A stretch of DNA of 48,021 nt from Peterkaempfera griseoplana (GTDB taxonomy: Bacteria; Actinomycetota; Actinomycetes; Streptomycetales; Streptomycetaceae). Within the stretch, counting starts at the first letter, position 1; each line of letters begins with the position of its first letter. The notes under the pieces were generated by a model that saw only the letters and a program-made list of their open reading frames with translations, did no database searches and was not told where the DNA came from. The stretch lies in NCBI RefSeq assembly GCF_001418575.1, contig NZ_LIQR01000052.1, positions 1-48,021 on the forward strand. Direction: 5' to 3'. Positions 18,001 through 25,985 of this stretch are shown piece by piece. The position numbers were made by a program, and so were the translations under genes.

Positions 18001-20530
18001 GGTCACCGTGCCGGCGGGGAACGGTTCCTACCGCTACCTCACCGCCCCGGTCACCGACCCGGGCGGCACCCACCCGCTGGTCCTGGTCTTCAAGGGCTCC
18101 AGCGCGGGAGCGAAGAACCTGCTCCGGCTCAACTGGATCCACTTCGGCGGCAAGGGCGTCGCGGAGGGCAACACCCCGCCGTTCGTCCAGGTCGACGCCT
18201 CCCCGCTGACCGGCGACACCCCGCTGAAGGTGGATTTCACCGCGGCGGCCACCGACCCCGAGGGCCAGGCCGTCTCGTACGCCTGGGACTTCGACGGCGA
18301 CGGGAAGACCGACTCCACCGAGGCGAAGCCGAGCCACACCTTCACCGCCCCCGGCACCTGGACGGCCACGGTGACCGCCACCGACCCCGACGGCGCGTCA
18401 GGGACGGCCACCGTCACCGGTCGCACCGACACCCCGCCGGTGGAGTGCCTCGGCACGGCGTCCGACGAGTTCACCGGCGACCAGCTGGACACCGGCCGGT
18501 GGTCGGTGGTCCGCCAGGACCAGAACCTCAAGGTCACCGGCGGCAACCTGGTGATCCCGACCAGCGACACCGACATCTACAGCGCCGGGGGCAACACCCC
18601 GGACATCGTGCTGCAGCCCGCCCCGTCCGGAGCCTGGCAGGCCACCACCAAGCTGACGCTCCCTGCCGACCGCAGCTACCAGCAGGCCGGTCTGGTCCTC
18701 TACGGCGACGACGACAACTACGCCAAGCTGGTCTACGAGGGCCGCGCCACCAACGGCCCGGACGCCGGGCAGAACATCTTCCAGTTCATCCGTGAGGAGA
18801 ACGGCGACCCGCACGAGGTCTCCGCCAGCAACACCGGCGCCCTCGGCGCGGCCTACCCGCAGACCGTCTACCTGCGGATCACCAGCGACGGCAGCAACAT
18901 CACCGCTGCCTACTCGGCCGACGGCAGCACCTTCACCACCATGCCGGAGACCAAGCCGATCGCCGGGATCGGCAACCCGCGGATCGGGCTGGTCTCGCTC
19001 GCCGGCAACGGCACCACGCCGCCGGTCGACGCGGCCTTCGACTGGTTCCACCTCACCCCCGACCCGACCGCCGCGGCCCCCGGACCGAGCGACGAGTTCG
19101 ACGGCGCCACGCTGGACGGCTGCCGCTGGACCCGGGTGGTCCGCCCCGACCTCACCCATATGCGGGTGGCCGACGGCAGTCTGCGGATCGACACCGGCAA
19201 GGGAGACATCTACGGCACGCCCAACAGCGACCCGTCCGGCTTCCTGCTGCAGAAGGCACCCGACACCGACTGGACGATCGAGACCAAGGTCGACGGCAGC
19301 GCCTTCAACCAGCAGTACCACCAGGGCGGCCTGATCGCGTACAAGGACGACGACAACTACGTCAAGCTCGACTACCTCACCGACAACCAGCCCGGCCAGG
19401 CCCTGGTCCGCCGGATCGAGCTGCGCGGCGAGGCCGGCGGCACGGTGCTCGACCCGCAGCCGGGGGCCGGCGACCTGACCCAGGGCGTGTGGTACCTGCG
19501 CCTGGCCAAGCGGGGCGACACCTTCCGCGGCTACTACTCCGCCGACGGCACGACCTGGACCGAGGTCGCCGCAGGCGGTGCGGCGGCCACGGTGAGCAAC
19601 CCGGCGGTGGCCGCGGGCGCCCATGCGGGTCTGTTCGCCTTCGGGGTGAACCAGACCGAGCCCGTCACCGCGAAGTTCGACTGGTTCCACGCCGACTGGA
19701 GCAACGCCTCCGACACCGCCGCACCGGTCACCGAGGCCACCGCCGACCCGGCCGCGCCCGACGGTGACGGCGGCTGGTACACCTCGCCCGTCTCGGTGAC
19801 CCTGGCGGCCACCGACGGCACCGGCGGGTCCGGCGTCGCCGGCACCGAGTACCGGATCGACGACGCCACCGACTGGACCCGCTACACCGGCCCGGTGCGC
19901 CTCACCGACGACGGGGAGCACACCCTCGCCTACCGGTCGACGGACAAGGCCGGGAACGTCGAGCAGGCCGGGTCGGTCACCGTCCGCATCGACGCCACGG
20001 CGCCGAGCGTGCTGCCGACCGGAGTCACCGACGGCACCTCGTACGGCGACTCCACCACCGTCACCCCCGGGGCCGCCGCGGCCGACGCCGGCTCCGGGAT
20101 CGGCAGCACCGTCCTGACGCTGGACGGCAAGGAGGTCGCCGCCGGCACCGCGCTGCCCCTGCTCGGGCTGGACCTGGGGCGGCACGAGCTGGCGGCGGTC
20201 GCCACCGACAAGGCCGGCAACACCACCCGGACCGTGTCCGGCTTCACCGTCACCACCTCGTACCAGGACATGCAGACGGTCATCGACCGGTTCCGCTCCC
20301 AGGGCGACATCGACGCGAAGACCGCCGGCAAGCTCCACGACCGCCTCCAGCGCGCCTCGGACGCGGCCGACCGCAAGCTGGACCACGTCGCGGCCGTGCA
20401 GCTGGAGAACTTCAGGAAGGAGGCAGCAGACCCCGCCGTCGTCGGGAACGCGCAGCTCCGCACGGTACTGGTCCGTGATGCGCGGTACCTGATCGACGCC
20501 CTCACCAAGGCCCCGGGGTCCACCGCCTAG
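15062..20530 (+). CDS. Giant secreted ThuA / PQQ-type dehydrogenase / PKD / lectin-like protein
   Basis: An 1822-residue exported protein starting at GTG with GAGGAG upstream. Order, with rough residues: signal (1-32); ThuA (42-257); glucose/sorbosone dehydrogenase propeller (270-702; NTCCHHGGSMLFDKDG, GFRNPFRLG); PKD (704-793; YAWDFDSDG); an Ig-like segment (794-900); CBM6-like domain (905-1030); second PKD (1039-1120; YAWDFDGDG); two concanavalin-like domains similar to each other (1133-1333, 1343-1547; DEFTGDQLDTGRW and DEFDGATLDGCRW); two Ig-like repeats (1553-1733); and a helical FIMAH-like C terminus (1734-1820; VIDRFRSQGDIDAKTAGKLHD). It has no DUF1080, unlike its relative at 409-4449. 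Carbohydrate-binding and PKD modules suggest action on, or attachment to, a polysaccharide. Confidence 0.9.
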   Translation: MSRHLRRILAAVVTAVLCVPLIGAVGGTAWAGTARSAAEQFRVLVFSKTTGFRHDSIPDGIAAIQKLGEENGFAVDATEDATVFTEAGLAKYQTVVFLSTTGDPLDQQSEKDAFQSYIEHGGGFVGIHAAADSGYSWAWYGKLVGAYFKTHPAIQQATLTVEDPAHPSTRGLPTRWTRTDEWYDYQSNPRGGVHVLTSLDEKSYSGGGMGYDHPDTWCQNYDGGRSWYTGLGHTSESWTEPNFLQLVLGGIKTTAGAEQADCSASASAGFQKVPLDENTSNPMQMQVAPDGRVFYVDRLGAVDVILPGSNQVVTAGNVNPFTANESGALGIALDPGFDTNHWVYVFYSPQAKSVDQISRFTLNSDNTLNMASEKVVLEVPVQRNTCCHHGGSMLFDKDGNLWLSTGDNTNPFGSPTNAYAPLDFRDGMETQDSSRTSGNTNSLSGKVLRIHPQADGSYTVPDGNLFPDGTAKTRPEIYAMGFRNPFRLGTDPKTGLVIVGEYGPDASTADPKRGPENTVEWDVLSKPGNYGWPFCIGNNQPYVHYDYATGVSGDAYDCAGGPVNDSPHNTGLTQLPKPVPASVWSHYTADPAWPAVGGAGAPMAGPVYRYDPDLNSGTKWPAYYDGKEIAAEWNSGRMYTFQLSDDQTSVLQIDPLLDGMGFKKPMDMKFGPDGALYVIDWGSGFDGNNQDSGIYRVDYIQGNRPPTARLSADRTDGPAPLTVHFSSAGSDDPNKDGALTYAWDFDSDGTVDSTEADPAYTYPDAGNRTASLTVTNKAGKSASATLDITVGNSTPTITIDTPAEGGAFAWGDRIPFKVTVTDPEDGPVDCSQVTVQASLGHDTHAHALDQFHSCSGTVQTPVDTGHGAFSNLFFVLEARYTDHGGAGGSKALTGDKSIIFQTQDKQAEYYTSASAGVTRTDTADPIGGNQDVTGIDDGSTVTIDPVNLTGVDSLTFRVAALAGGTVEAHESSADGPLAAKVTVPAGNGSYRYLTAPVTDPGGTHPLVLVFKGSSAGAKNLLRLNWIHFGGKGVAEGNTPPFVQVDASPLTGDTPLKVDFTAAATDPEGQAVSYAWDFDGDGKTDSTEAKPSHTFTAPGTWTATVTATDPDGASGTATVTGRTDTPPVECLGTASDEFTGDQLDTGRWSVVRQDQNLKVTGGNLVIPTSDTDIYSAGGNTPDIVLQPAPSGAWQATTKLTLPADRSYQQAGLVLYGDDDNYAKLVYEGRATNGPDAGQNIFQFIREENGDPHEVSASNTGALGAAYPQTVYLRITSDGSNITAAYSADGSTFTTMPETKPIAGIGNPRIGLVSLAGNGTTPPVDAAFDWFHLTPDPTAAAPGPSDEFDGATLDGCRWTRVVRPDLTHMRVADGSLRIDTGKGDIYGTPNSDPSGFLLQKAPDTDWTIETKVDGSAFNQQYHQGGLIAYKDDDNYVKLDYLTDNQPGQALVRRIELRGEAGGTVLDPQPGAGDLTQGVWYLRLAKRGDTFRGYYSADGTTWTEVAAGGAAATVSNPAVAAGAHAGLFAFGVNQTEPVTAKFDWFHADWSNASDTAAPVTEATADPAAPDGDGGWYTSPVSVTLAATDGTGGSGVAGTEYRIDDATDWTRYTGPVRLTDDGEHTLAYRSTDKAGNVEQAGSVTVRIDATAPSVLPTGVTDGTSYGDSTTVTPGAAAADAGSGIGSTVLTLDGKEVAAGTALPLLGLDLGRHELAAVATDKAGNTTRTVSGFTVTTSYQDMQTVIDRFRSQGDIDAKTAGKLHDRLQRASDAADRKLDHVAAVQLENFRKEAADPAVVGNAQLRTVLVRDARYLIDALTKAPGSTA

Positions 20531-20660
20531 CAGCAGGTCACCGCAACCGCTCCCGGGGCACGGCGGGCCACCGCGCCGCCGGCCCCGGGGGCCCGCCACC
20601 GGCCGGCCCCGGCCCCCACCCCGCACCGGACATCCGCACCGCGCACCGAAAGGACGGACC

Positions 20661-21380
20661 GTGGCGCCACCGACGGCCACCCCCAGCCGCACCACCACCC
20701 CTCGGCGCGCACCCGTCGACCTCGACACCGTCACCCGTGGCTCCTTCCGCAAGGGCCTGCTGGTCGGGGCGGCGGCCGTGCTCGTCCTCGCGCTGGCGAC
20801 GGCCCTGCTCGTCGCGTTCCACCCGGCACACCCGGCCGACCGCACCAAGGAACTCGCCGACCGGATCCGCGCGCAGGACGCCGCCCGCAACAAGCAGCAG
20901 GTCAAGGAACTCACCGACCAGGCCAGGAAGCTGGCCGCCACGTTGGGGCCGGTCCTGCAGCAGATGGAGCACGCCCTGCCGCACGACGGCGGCACGCCCC
21001 GTCCCGCCGACACGGCCGAGACCGCCCGGTGGAAGAAGGTCACCTCCCAGGCCGTGACCGAACTGGCCCATCCCCCGTCCGGGGACACCGGCTACAACAT
21101 CGCCCGAGCCGACCTCGCCGCCGCCGTCCGCGCCCTCGACGGCGCTGTGGACACCTACCGGCTGCTCCGGGACGCCCCCGCCTCCCTGGCGCACAGCCTC
21201 CGCGGCAGCGCCGCCGCCCAGCGCGACCAGGGCGTCGACACCTGGTCCATCGGCGCCACCGCGCTCGACGTGGCCGGCCTCGACGCCGGGTTGGGCCACC
21301 AGCACGTCTTCCTCGCGGTCACCCCGGACGGCCAGGCCCTGAGCCCGGACGACCAGCCGGAGGGGAGCGAGGCCAGGTGA
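20661..21380 (+). CDS. Membrane-anchored protein of unknown function
   Basis: A 239-residue protein I do not recognise. A basic Pro/Thr-rich N terminus is followed by one membrane segment (about 32-54, GLLVGAAAVLVLALATALLV). Then comes an extracellular, strongly charged, probably helical or coiled part (KELADRIRAQDAARNKQQ) and a loose C-terminal region. Start is GTG with AAGGACGGA upstream. It sits between the giant ThuA-PQQ gene (130 bases) and the inositol-phosphate synthase gene (103 bases), all in one direction. It may tether or organise the secreted enzymes; this is inference from position and topology only. Confidence 0.7.
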   Translation: MAPPTATPSRTTTPRRAPVDLDTVTRGSFRKGLLVGAAAVLVLALATALLVAFHPAHPADRTKELADRIRAQDAARNKQQVKELTDQARKLAATLGPVLQQMEHALPHDGGTPRPADTAETARWKKVTSQAVTELAHPPSGDTGYNIARADLAAAVRALDGAVDTYRLLRDAPASLAHSLRGSAAAQRDQGVDTWSIGATALDVAGLDAGLGHQHVFLAVTPDGQALSPDDQPEGSEAR

Positions 21381-21483
21381 CGCGCCATCACATCCATGCG
21401 CCGCTCGCCGAGGCGCTGTGACACCCGCGGCGAAACGCACAGCAGGAACACCCGGTACCAACCCCGCCCACGGAGGTGACGAG

Positions 21484-22650
21484 ATGTCGGAGCAGAGCAG
21501 CCGAACCGGGATCTGGATGGTGGGCGGTCGCGGATCGGTGGCCACCACGGTGGTCGCCGGCGCGGCCGCGCTCCGGGCCGGACTGGCCGCGCCCATCGGA
21601 TGCGTCACCGAGCAGCCGGACTTCCCCCACGCAGGCCTGCCCGCCGTCGCCGACCTGGTCTTCGGCGGCCACGACACGGCCTGCACCCCGCTGCCCAAGC
21701 GGGCCGAGCAGCTGGCCGCCGCCGGTGTGCTGCCCCACGGACTGCCCGCCCTGGTCCACGACGACCTGGCCGCCGCCGACGCCGAACTGCGCCCCGCACC
21801 GCTGCCCGGACCGGACCTGACCCAGGCCGCGGCCGTCGAGGCGATCCGGGCCGACATCACCGCCTTCCGCGAGCGCCACGACCTGGCCCGCGTCGTGGTG
21901 GTCAACGTGGCGTCCACCGAGCCCGTCGCGGCCGCCGACCCCGCGCACGCCTCCGCCGAGGCCCTGAGCGCGGCGCTCGCCGCGGGCCGGGAGGTGCTGC
22001 CGGCGAGTTCGGCGTACGCCCTCGCCGCCGTGCTGGCCGGCTGCGCCCACGTCGACTTCACCCCCTCCGCCGGGATGCGCGTCCCCGCCCTGGAGGAACT
22101 GGCCGAGCGGGCCGGACTGCCGTACGCGGGCAACGACGGCAAGACGGGGGAGACCCTGCTCAAGGCCGCCCTCGCGCCGATGTTCAGGACCCGCGGCCTG
22201 CGGGTGCGCGCCTGGTCCGGCACCAACCTGCTGGGCGGCGGCGACGGTGAGACCCTCGCCGATCCCGCCGCGATGGCCAGCAAGACCGGGTCCAAGCAGC
22301 GCGTGCTCGCCGAGACCCTCGGCCGCCCCGTGGAGGGCCAGGTCCACATCGACTACGTGCCCTCCCTCGGGGACTGGAAGACCGCCTGGGACCACATCGC
22401 CTTCGAGGGCTTCCTCGGCGTCCGGATGAACCTCCAGTTCACCTGGGCGGGCTGCGACTCCGCGCTGGCCGCACCCCTGGTGCTGGACCTGGTCCGGCTC
22501 ACGGCCCGCGCCCAGGAGCGGGGCCTGCGCGGGCCGCTGGGCGAACTGGGCTTCTTCTTCAAGGACCCGCTGAGCGCCGGAACACACGACCTGATGCGCC
22601 AGTACGAGGCCCTGTGCGCCTTCGCGGCCCGGCTGGGGGAGCCGCGGTGA
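21484..22650 (+). CDS. ino1: Inositol-3-phosphate synthase family protein
   Basis: A 388-residue member of the myo-inositol-1/3-phosphate synthase family, which uses NAD to turn glucose 6-phosphate into inositol phosphate. Visible: N-terminal Rossmann loop GIWMVGGRGSVATTVVAG; the active-site stretch YAGNDGKTGETLLK; and SGTNLLGGGDGETL. Length is near the bacterial norm. ATG 21484 has GGAGG about seven bases upstream. Its stop overlaps the next start, placing it at the head of the Ebo-type block. There it occupies the place where Ebo clusters elsewhere carry a different sugar-phosphate cyclase, so its product may feed a cyclitol-based pathway rather than general inositol supply. Confidence 0.85.
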   Translation: MSEQSSRTGIWMVGGRGSVATTVVAGAAALRAGLAAPIGCVTEQPDFPHAGLPAVADLVFGGHDTACTPLPKRAEQLAAAGVLPHGLPALVHDDLAAADAELRPAPLPGPDLTQAAAVEAIRADITAFRERHDLARVVVVNVASTEPVAAADPAHASAEALSAALAAGREVLPASSAYALAAVLAGCAHVDFTPSAGMRVPALEELAERAGLPYAGNDGKTGETLLKAALAPMFRTRGLRVRAWSGTNLLGGGDGETLADPAAMASKTGSKQRVLAETLGRPVEGQVHIDYVPSLGDWKTAWDHIAFEGFLGVRMNLQFTWAGCDSALAAPLVLDLVRLTARAQERGLRGPLGELGFFFKDPLSAGTHDLMRQYEALCAFAARLGEPR

Positions 22651-23567
22651 CCCGCCGCCGCACGCCCCGCTCCGGACGGCTCCGCGCCCTCGCCCAACTG
22701 GTTCGGGCCCCGGCCGCGCTGACCGTGCCCGGCGACGTCCTGGCGGGGGCCGCCGCCGCAGGCCGCGCCACCGACGCGTCCCTGGCGTGCCTCGCCACCT
22801 CCTCGGTCTGCCTGTACTGGGCCGGGATGGCGCTCAACGACTGGGCCGACCGCGAACTGGACGCCGTGGAACGCCCCGAGCGGCCGATCCCCTCCGGCCG
22901 GATCCCGGCCCCGGTGGCCCTCGGCGTCGCCACGGCCCTGACCGCCGCCTCACTCGGACTGGCGGCCGCCGCGGGCCGCCGGGCGCTGGCGGTCGCCGTC
23001 CCGCTCGCCGCCACGGTCTGGATGTACGACCTGCGGGCCAAGTCCGGTCCGGCCGGTCCGGCGGTGATGGCCGCCGCCCGCGGTCTCGACGTGCTGCTGG
23101 GGGCGGGTGCGGGCCGGCTGCGGCCCGCCCTGCCCGCCGCCGCCACCGTGGCCGGGCACACCCTGGCCGTCACCGCGCTCAGCCGGGCCGAGGTCACCGG
23201 CGCCGACCCGTGGCTGCCCCGGGCGACGCTCGCGGCCACCGCAGCCGTCACCGCCGCGGCGGCGGCGCTCCCCGCGCTCCCGACGGGCACCGCCCTGCCC
23301 GCCGCCGCGGCCCGGTGCGGTACCGCCCGCCTGGCCGCCCTCGGCGGGCTCGCCGTCTACGGCGCCACGGCGGGCCGCGCCCAGAGCAGGGCCGCTGCCG
23401 ACCCCTCGGCGGGCAACGTCCGGCGGGCCGTCGGCGCGGGCATCCTCGGCCTGATCCCCCTTCAGGCCGCGCTCACCGCCCAAGCCGGCGCGCTGCGGGC
23501 CGCGCTCCCGGTAGCCGCTGCCTTCCCCCTCGCCCGGGCCCTGTCCAGGAGGGTGTCCCCGACATGA
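22647..23567 (+). CDS. eboC: UbiA-like prenyltransferase, EboC-like
   Basis: A 306-residue very hydrophobic membrane protein, rich in Ala and Leu. It has the UbiA Asp-rich motif NDWADRELDAVERPERP and a weak second motif at YDLRAKSG. The latter has only one Asp where UbiA enzymes usually show more, so catalysis may differ. GTG start overlaps the preceding stop by three bases. UbiA proteins join an isoprenoid chain to a soluble acceptor at the membrane. In Ebo clusters the EboC member is thought to modify a small precursor that is then moved across the membrane. Here the acceptor could be a cyclitol made by the gene before it. Confidence 0.85.
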   Translation: MTRRRTPRSGRLRALAQLVRAPAALTVPGDVLAGAAAAGRATDASLACLATSSVCLYWAGMALNDWADRELDAVERPERPIPSGRIPAPVALGVATALTAASLGLAAAAGRRALAVAVPLAATVWMYDLRAKSGPAGPAVMAAARGLDVLLGAGAGRLRPALPAAATVAGHTLAVTALSRAEVTGADPWLPRATLAATAAVTAAAAALPALPTGTALPAAAARCGTARLAALGGLAVYGATAGRAQSRAAADPSAGNVRRAVGAGILGLIPLQAALTAQAGALRAALPVAAAFPLARALSRRVSPT

Positions 23568-24451
23568 CCGCACTCCCACCCCGCACCGGCGGCGCCGGCA
23601 CCGGGGCCGTGCCCGACCTGCGCTTCGGCTTCGGCACCAACGGCTTCGCCAACCACCGGCTGGACGACGCGCTCGCCGTCATCGCCGACCTCGGCTACGA
23701 CGGCGTGGCGCTCACCCTCGACCACGCGCACCTCGACCCGTACGCGCCCCACCTCGCCACCCGGACCGCCGCCCTCGCCCGCCGACTGGAGCGGCTGGGC
23801 CTGACCGCGGTGGTCGAGACCGGCGCCCGCTACCTGCTCGACCCCTGGCAGAAGCACGAACCCACCCTGCTCTCCGACGACGGCCGGCACCGCCGGCTGG
23901 ACTTTCTGCGCCGCGCGGTGGCCGTGGGCGCCGGCCTCGGCGCGCAGGCCGTCTCCTTCTGGGCCGGCGTACGGCCCGCCGCGGTGGACCCGCAGACCGC
24001 CTGGGACCGGCTGGTCGACGGCTGCGCCGAGGCCGTCGCGGCCGCCGAGCGGTCCGGGGTCGTCCTCGGCTTCGAACCCGAGCCCGGCATGCTCGTGGAG
24101 GACCTCGACGGGTACCGGCAGCTCGCCGCCGCGCTCGGCGACCCGGCGGCGTTCGGCCTCACCCTCGACATCGGCCACTGCCGCTGCCTGGAGCCGCACC
24201 CGGTAGCCGACTGCGTGCGCCTGGCCGGGGACCGGCTGGTCAACGTGCAGATCGACGACATGCGCCGAGGCACCCACGAACACCTGGAGTTCGGCACCGG
24301 CGAGATCGACTTCCCGCCGGTGCTCGCCGCCCTCGACGAGGTCGGCTACCGCGGGCTGGTCGCCGTCGAACTGCCGCGGCACAGCCATGACGCGCCCGGA
24401 GTGGCCCGGCGCTCCCTGGACTTCCTGCGCAGTTCGTGCAAAGCGTCGTGA
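23564..24451 (+). CDS. Xylose-isomerase-like TIM-barrel protein (sugar phosphate isomerase/epimerase)
   Basis: A 295-residue PF01261-type TIM barrel. Metal-ligand positions of the family are visible: Glu in GFEPEPGM, Asp and His in LTLDIGHCRC, and a late Glu in GLVAVELPRHSHD. Family members isomerise or epimerise sugars and cyclitols or cleave 3-keto glycosides. ATG overlaps the preceding UbiA stop by four bases, with AGGAGGG upstream inside that gene. It is an extra member of the Ebo-type operon and the first of three TIM-barrel proteins here. Confidence 0.88.
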   Translation: MTALPPRTGGAGTGAVPDLRFGFGTNGFANHRLDDALAVIADLGYDGVALTLDHAHLDPYAPHLATRTAALARRLERLGLTAVVETGARYLLDPWQKHEPTLLSDDGRHRRLDFLRRAVAVGAGLGAQAVSFWAGVRPAAVDPQTAWDRLVDGCAEAVAAAERSGVVLGFEPEPGMLVEDLDGYRQLAAALGDPAAFGLTLDIGHCRCLEPHPVADCVRLAGDRLVNVQIDDMRRGTHEHLEFGTGEIDFPPVLAALDEVGYRGLVAVELPRHSHDAPGVARRSLDFLRSSCKAS

Positions 24452-24463
24452 GGAGGAGACGGT

Positions 24464-25117
24464 ATGACACCTGACGCACTCAGAACCGCTCTGGCCGGAC
24501 GGACGACCGAGGAGGGCGAGCGGTGGCTCGACGCCGCGTGCACCGCGGTGGCCGCCGACCCCGCGGCCGTCCGCGCCCTCTTCCCGGCGGCGGGGCGCCG
24601 GTGCGGCCGCGGCCCGCTGCACCTCGCCGAGCCGTACGGCTGGACGGTCGACGACGCGGTCCGGGCCCTGCTGCTGGCCGCACTGCCGCTCACCGGCACC
24701 GCACTGCACACCGAGCTCACCGAGCTCTACCGCACCGGCGACGCGGCCGAACGCCGCGCCGTGCTGCGCGCCCTGCCCCTGCTGCCCGTCGGCGACGACG
24801 CGCTGCCGCTGGTCCACGACGCGCTGCGCACCAACGACACCCGGCTGGTCGCGGCGGCCCTCGGCGACTACGCCACCCACCACCTGGACGCCGCCGCCTA
24901 CCGCCAGGGCGTGCTCAAGTGCGTCTTCACCGGCATCCCGCTCGCCGCGCTGCCCGGGCTGCCCGACCGCGCGGACGCCGAACTCGCCCGCATGATGTCC
25001 GCGTTCGCCGCCGAGCGGACCGCGGCCGGCCGTCCGGTGCCCGCCGACATCCAGCCGGTCCTGGCGCGCTTCCCCGAGATCCCCGTCCCCACCGCGACCG
25101 CCCGCCGGGAGGCGTGA
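24464..25117 (+). CDS. eboA: EboA-like protein
   Basis: A 217-residue soluble, mostly helical protein of the EboA type. The match is by overall pattern (AEPYGWTVDDAVRALLLAA, ALPLLPVGDDALPLVHDALRTND, then LKCVFTGIPLAALPGL) and by its place before a TatD-like gene. No catalytic motif is evident; repeats of Ala/Leu helices resemble HEAT-like packing. Start ATG follows a strong GGAGGAG. In cyanobacteria the ebo genes are needed for moving a scytonemin precursor to the periplasm; the role of EboA itself is unknown. Confidence 0.8.
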   Translation: MTPDALRTALAGRTTEEGERWLDAACTAVAADPAAVRALFPAAGRRCGRGPLHLAEPYGWTVDDAVRALLLAALPLTGTALHTELTELYRTGDAAERRAVLRALPLLPVGDDALPLVHDALRTNDTRLVAAALGDYATHHLDAAAYRQGVLKCVFTGIPLAALPGLPDRADAELARMMSAFAAERTAAGRPVPADIQPVLARFPEIPVPTATARREA

Positions 25118-25983
25118 TGCGCATCTTCGACCCGCACATCCACATGACCTCGCGCACCACCGACGACTACGAGGCGATGCACGCCGCCGGCGTCCGCGCC
25201 CTGGTCGAGCCGGCGTTCTGGCTGGGCCAGCCCCGCACCTCCGCGGCCAGCTTCCTGGACTACTTCGACGCCCTCATCGGCTGGGAGCCGTTCCGCGCCG
25301 CGCAGTTCGGCATCCGGCACCACTGCACCATCGCACTCAACCCCAAGGAGGCCAACGACCCGCGCTGCACCGAGGTGCTCCGGCACCTGCCCCGGTACCT
25401 GGCCAAGGACGGCGTGGTCGCCGTGGGCGAGATCGGCTACGACTCGATGACGCCCGCCGAGGACCACGCCTTCGCCGCGCAGCTGCAGCTCGCCGTCGTC
25501 CACGAACTGCCGGCACTGGTGCACAGCCCGCACCGCGACAAGGCCGCCGGTGTCGACCGCACCCTGGCCGTCGTCCGGGAGTCGGGCATCGCTCCCGAAC
25601 GGGTCGTCGTCGACCACCTCAACGAGGTGACGGTCAAGCAGGTCGCCGACTCCGGCTGCTGGATGGGCTTCTCCATCTACCCCGACACCAAGATGGACGA
25701 GCACCGCATGGTCGCCGTGCTGCGGGAGTACGGCACCGAGCGGATCCTGGTCAACTCGGCCGCCGACTGGGGCCGGAGCGACCCGCTGAAGACCCGGAGG
25801 ACCGCCGACGCCATGCTGGCGGCCGGCTTCTCGGCCGACGACGTCGACCAGGTGCTCTGGCGCAACCCGGTCGCCTTCTACGGCCAGAGCGGCAGGCTGG
25901 AGCTCGACGACGTCGAGGCGCCCGGCACCGGCGCCACCTTCGAGGGCAACTCCGTGCTGCGCGGCGCCCGGGCGGAGGTGTAG
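25117..25983 (+). CDS. eboB: TatD-like metal-dependent hydrolase, EboB-like
   Basis: A 288-residue amidohydrolase-fold protein. Metal ligands are apparent: FDPHIH (H7, H9), Glu in VGEIGYDSM, His in HSPHRDK, His in VDHLNE and Asp in NSAADWG. ATG overlaps the EboA stop (TGATG). TatD relatives are nucleases or ester hydrolases, but the EboB branch forms its own group whose substrate is unknown. The C-terminal 25 residues (EGNSVLRGARAEV) are typical of this branch rather than DNA-acting TatD. Confidence 0.85.
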   Translation: MRIFDPHIHMTSRTTDDYEAMHAAGVRALVEPAFWLGQPRTSAASFLDYFDALIGWEPFRAAQFGIRHHCTIALNPKEANDPRCTEVLRHLPRYLAKDGVVAVGEIGYDSMTPAEDHAFAAQLQLAVVHELPALVHSPHRDKAAGVDRTLAVVRESGIAPERVVVDHLNEVTVKQVADSGCWMGFSIYPDTKMDEHRMVAVLREYGTERILVNSAADWGRSDPLKTRRTADAMLAAGFSADDVDQVLWRNPVAFYGQSGRLELDDVEAPGTGATFEGNSVLRGARAEV

Positions 25984-25985
25984 CC

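Noticed and set aside
18398-21088. Long minus-strand open frame opposite the 1822-residue gene
   Set aside because: Low-complexity antisense translation with no recognisable domain; the plus strand carries PKD, lectin-like and FIMAH-like domains.
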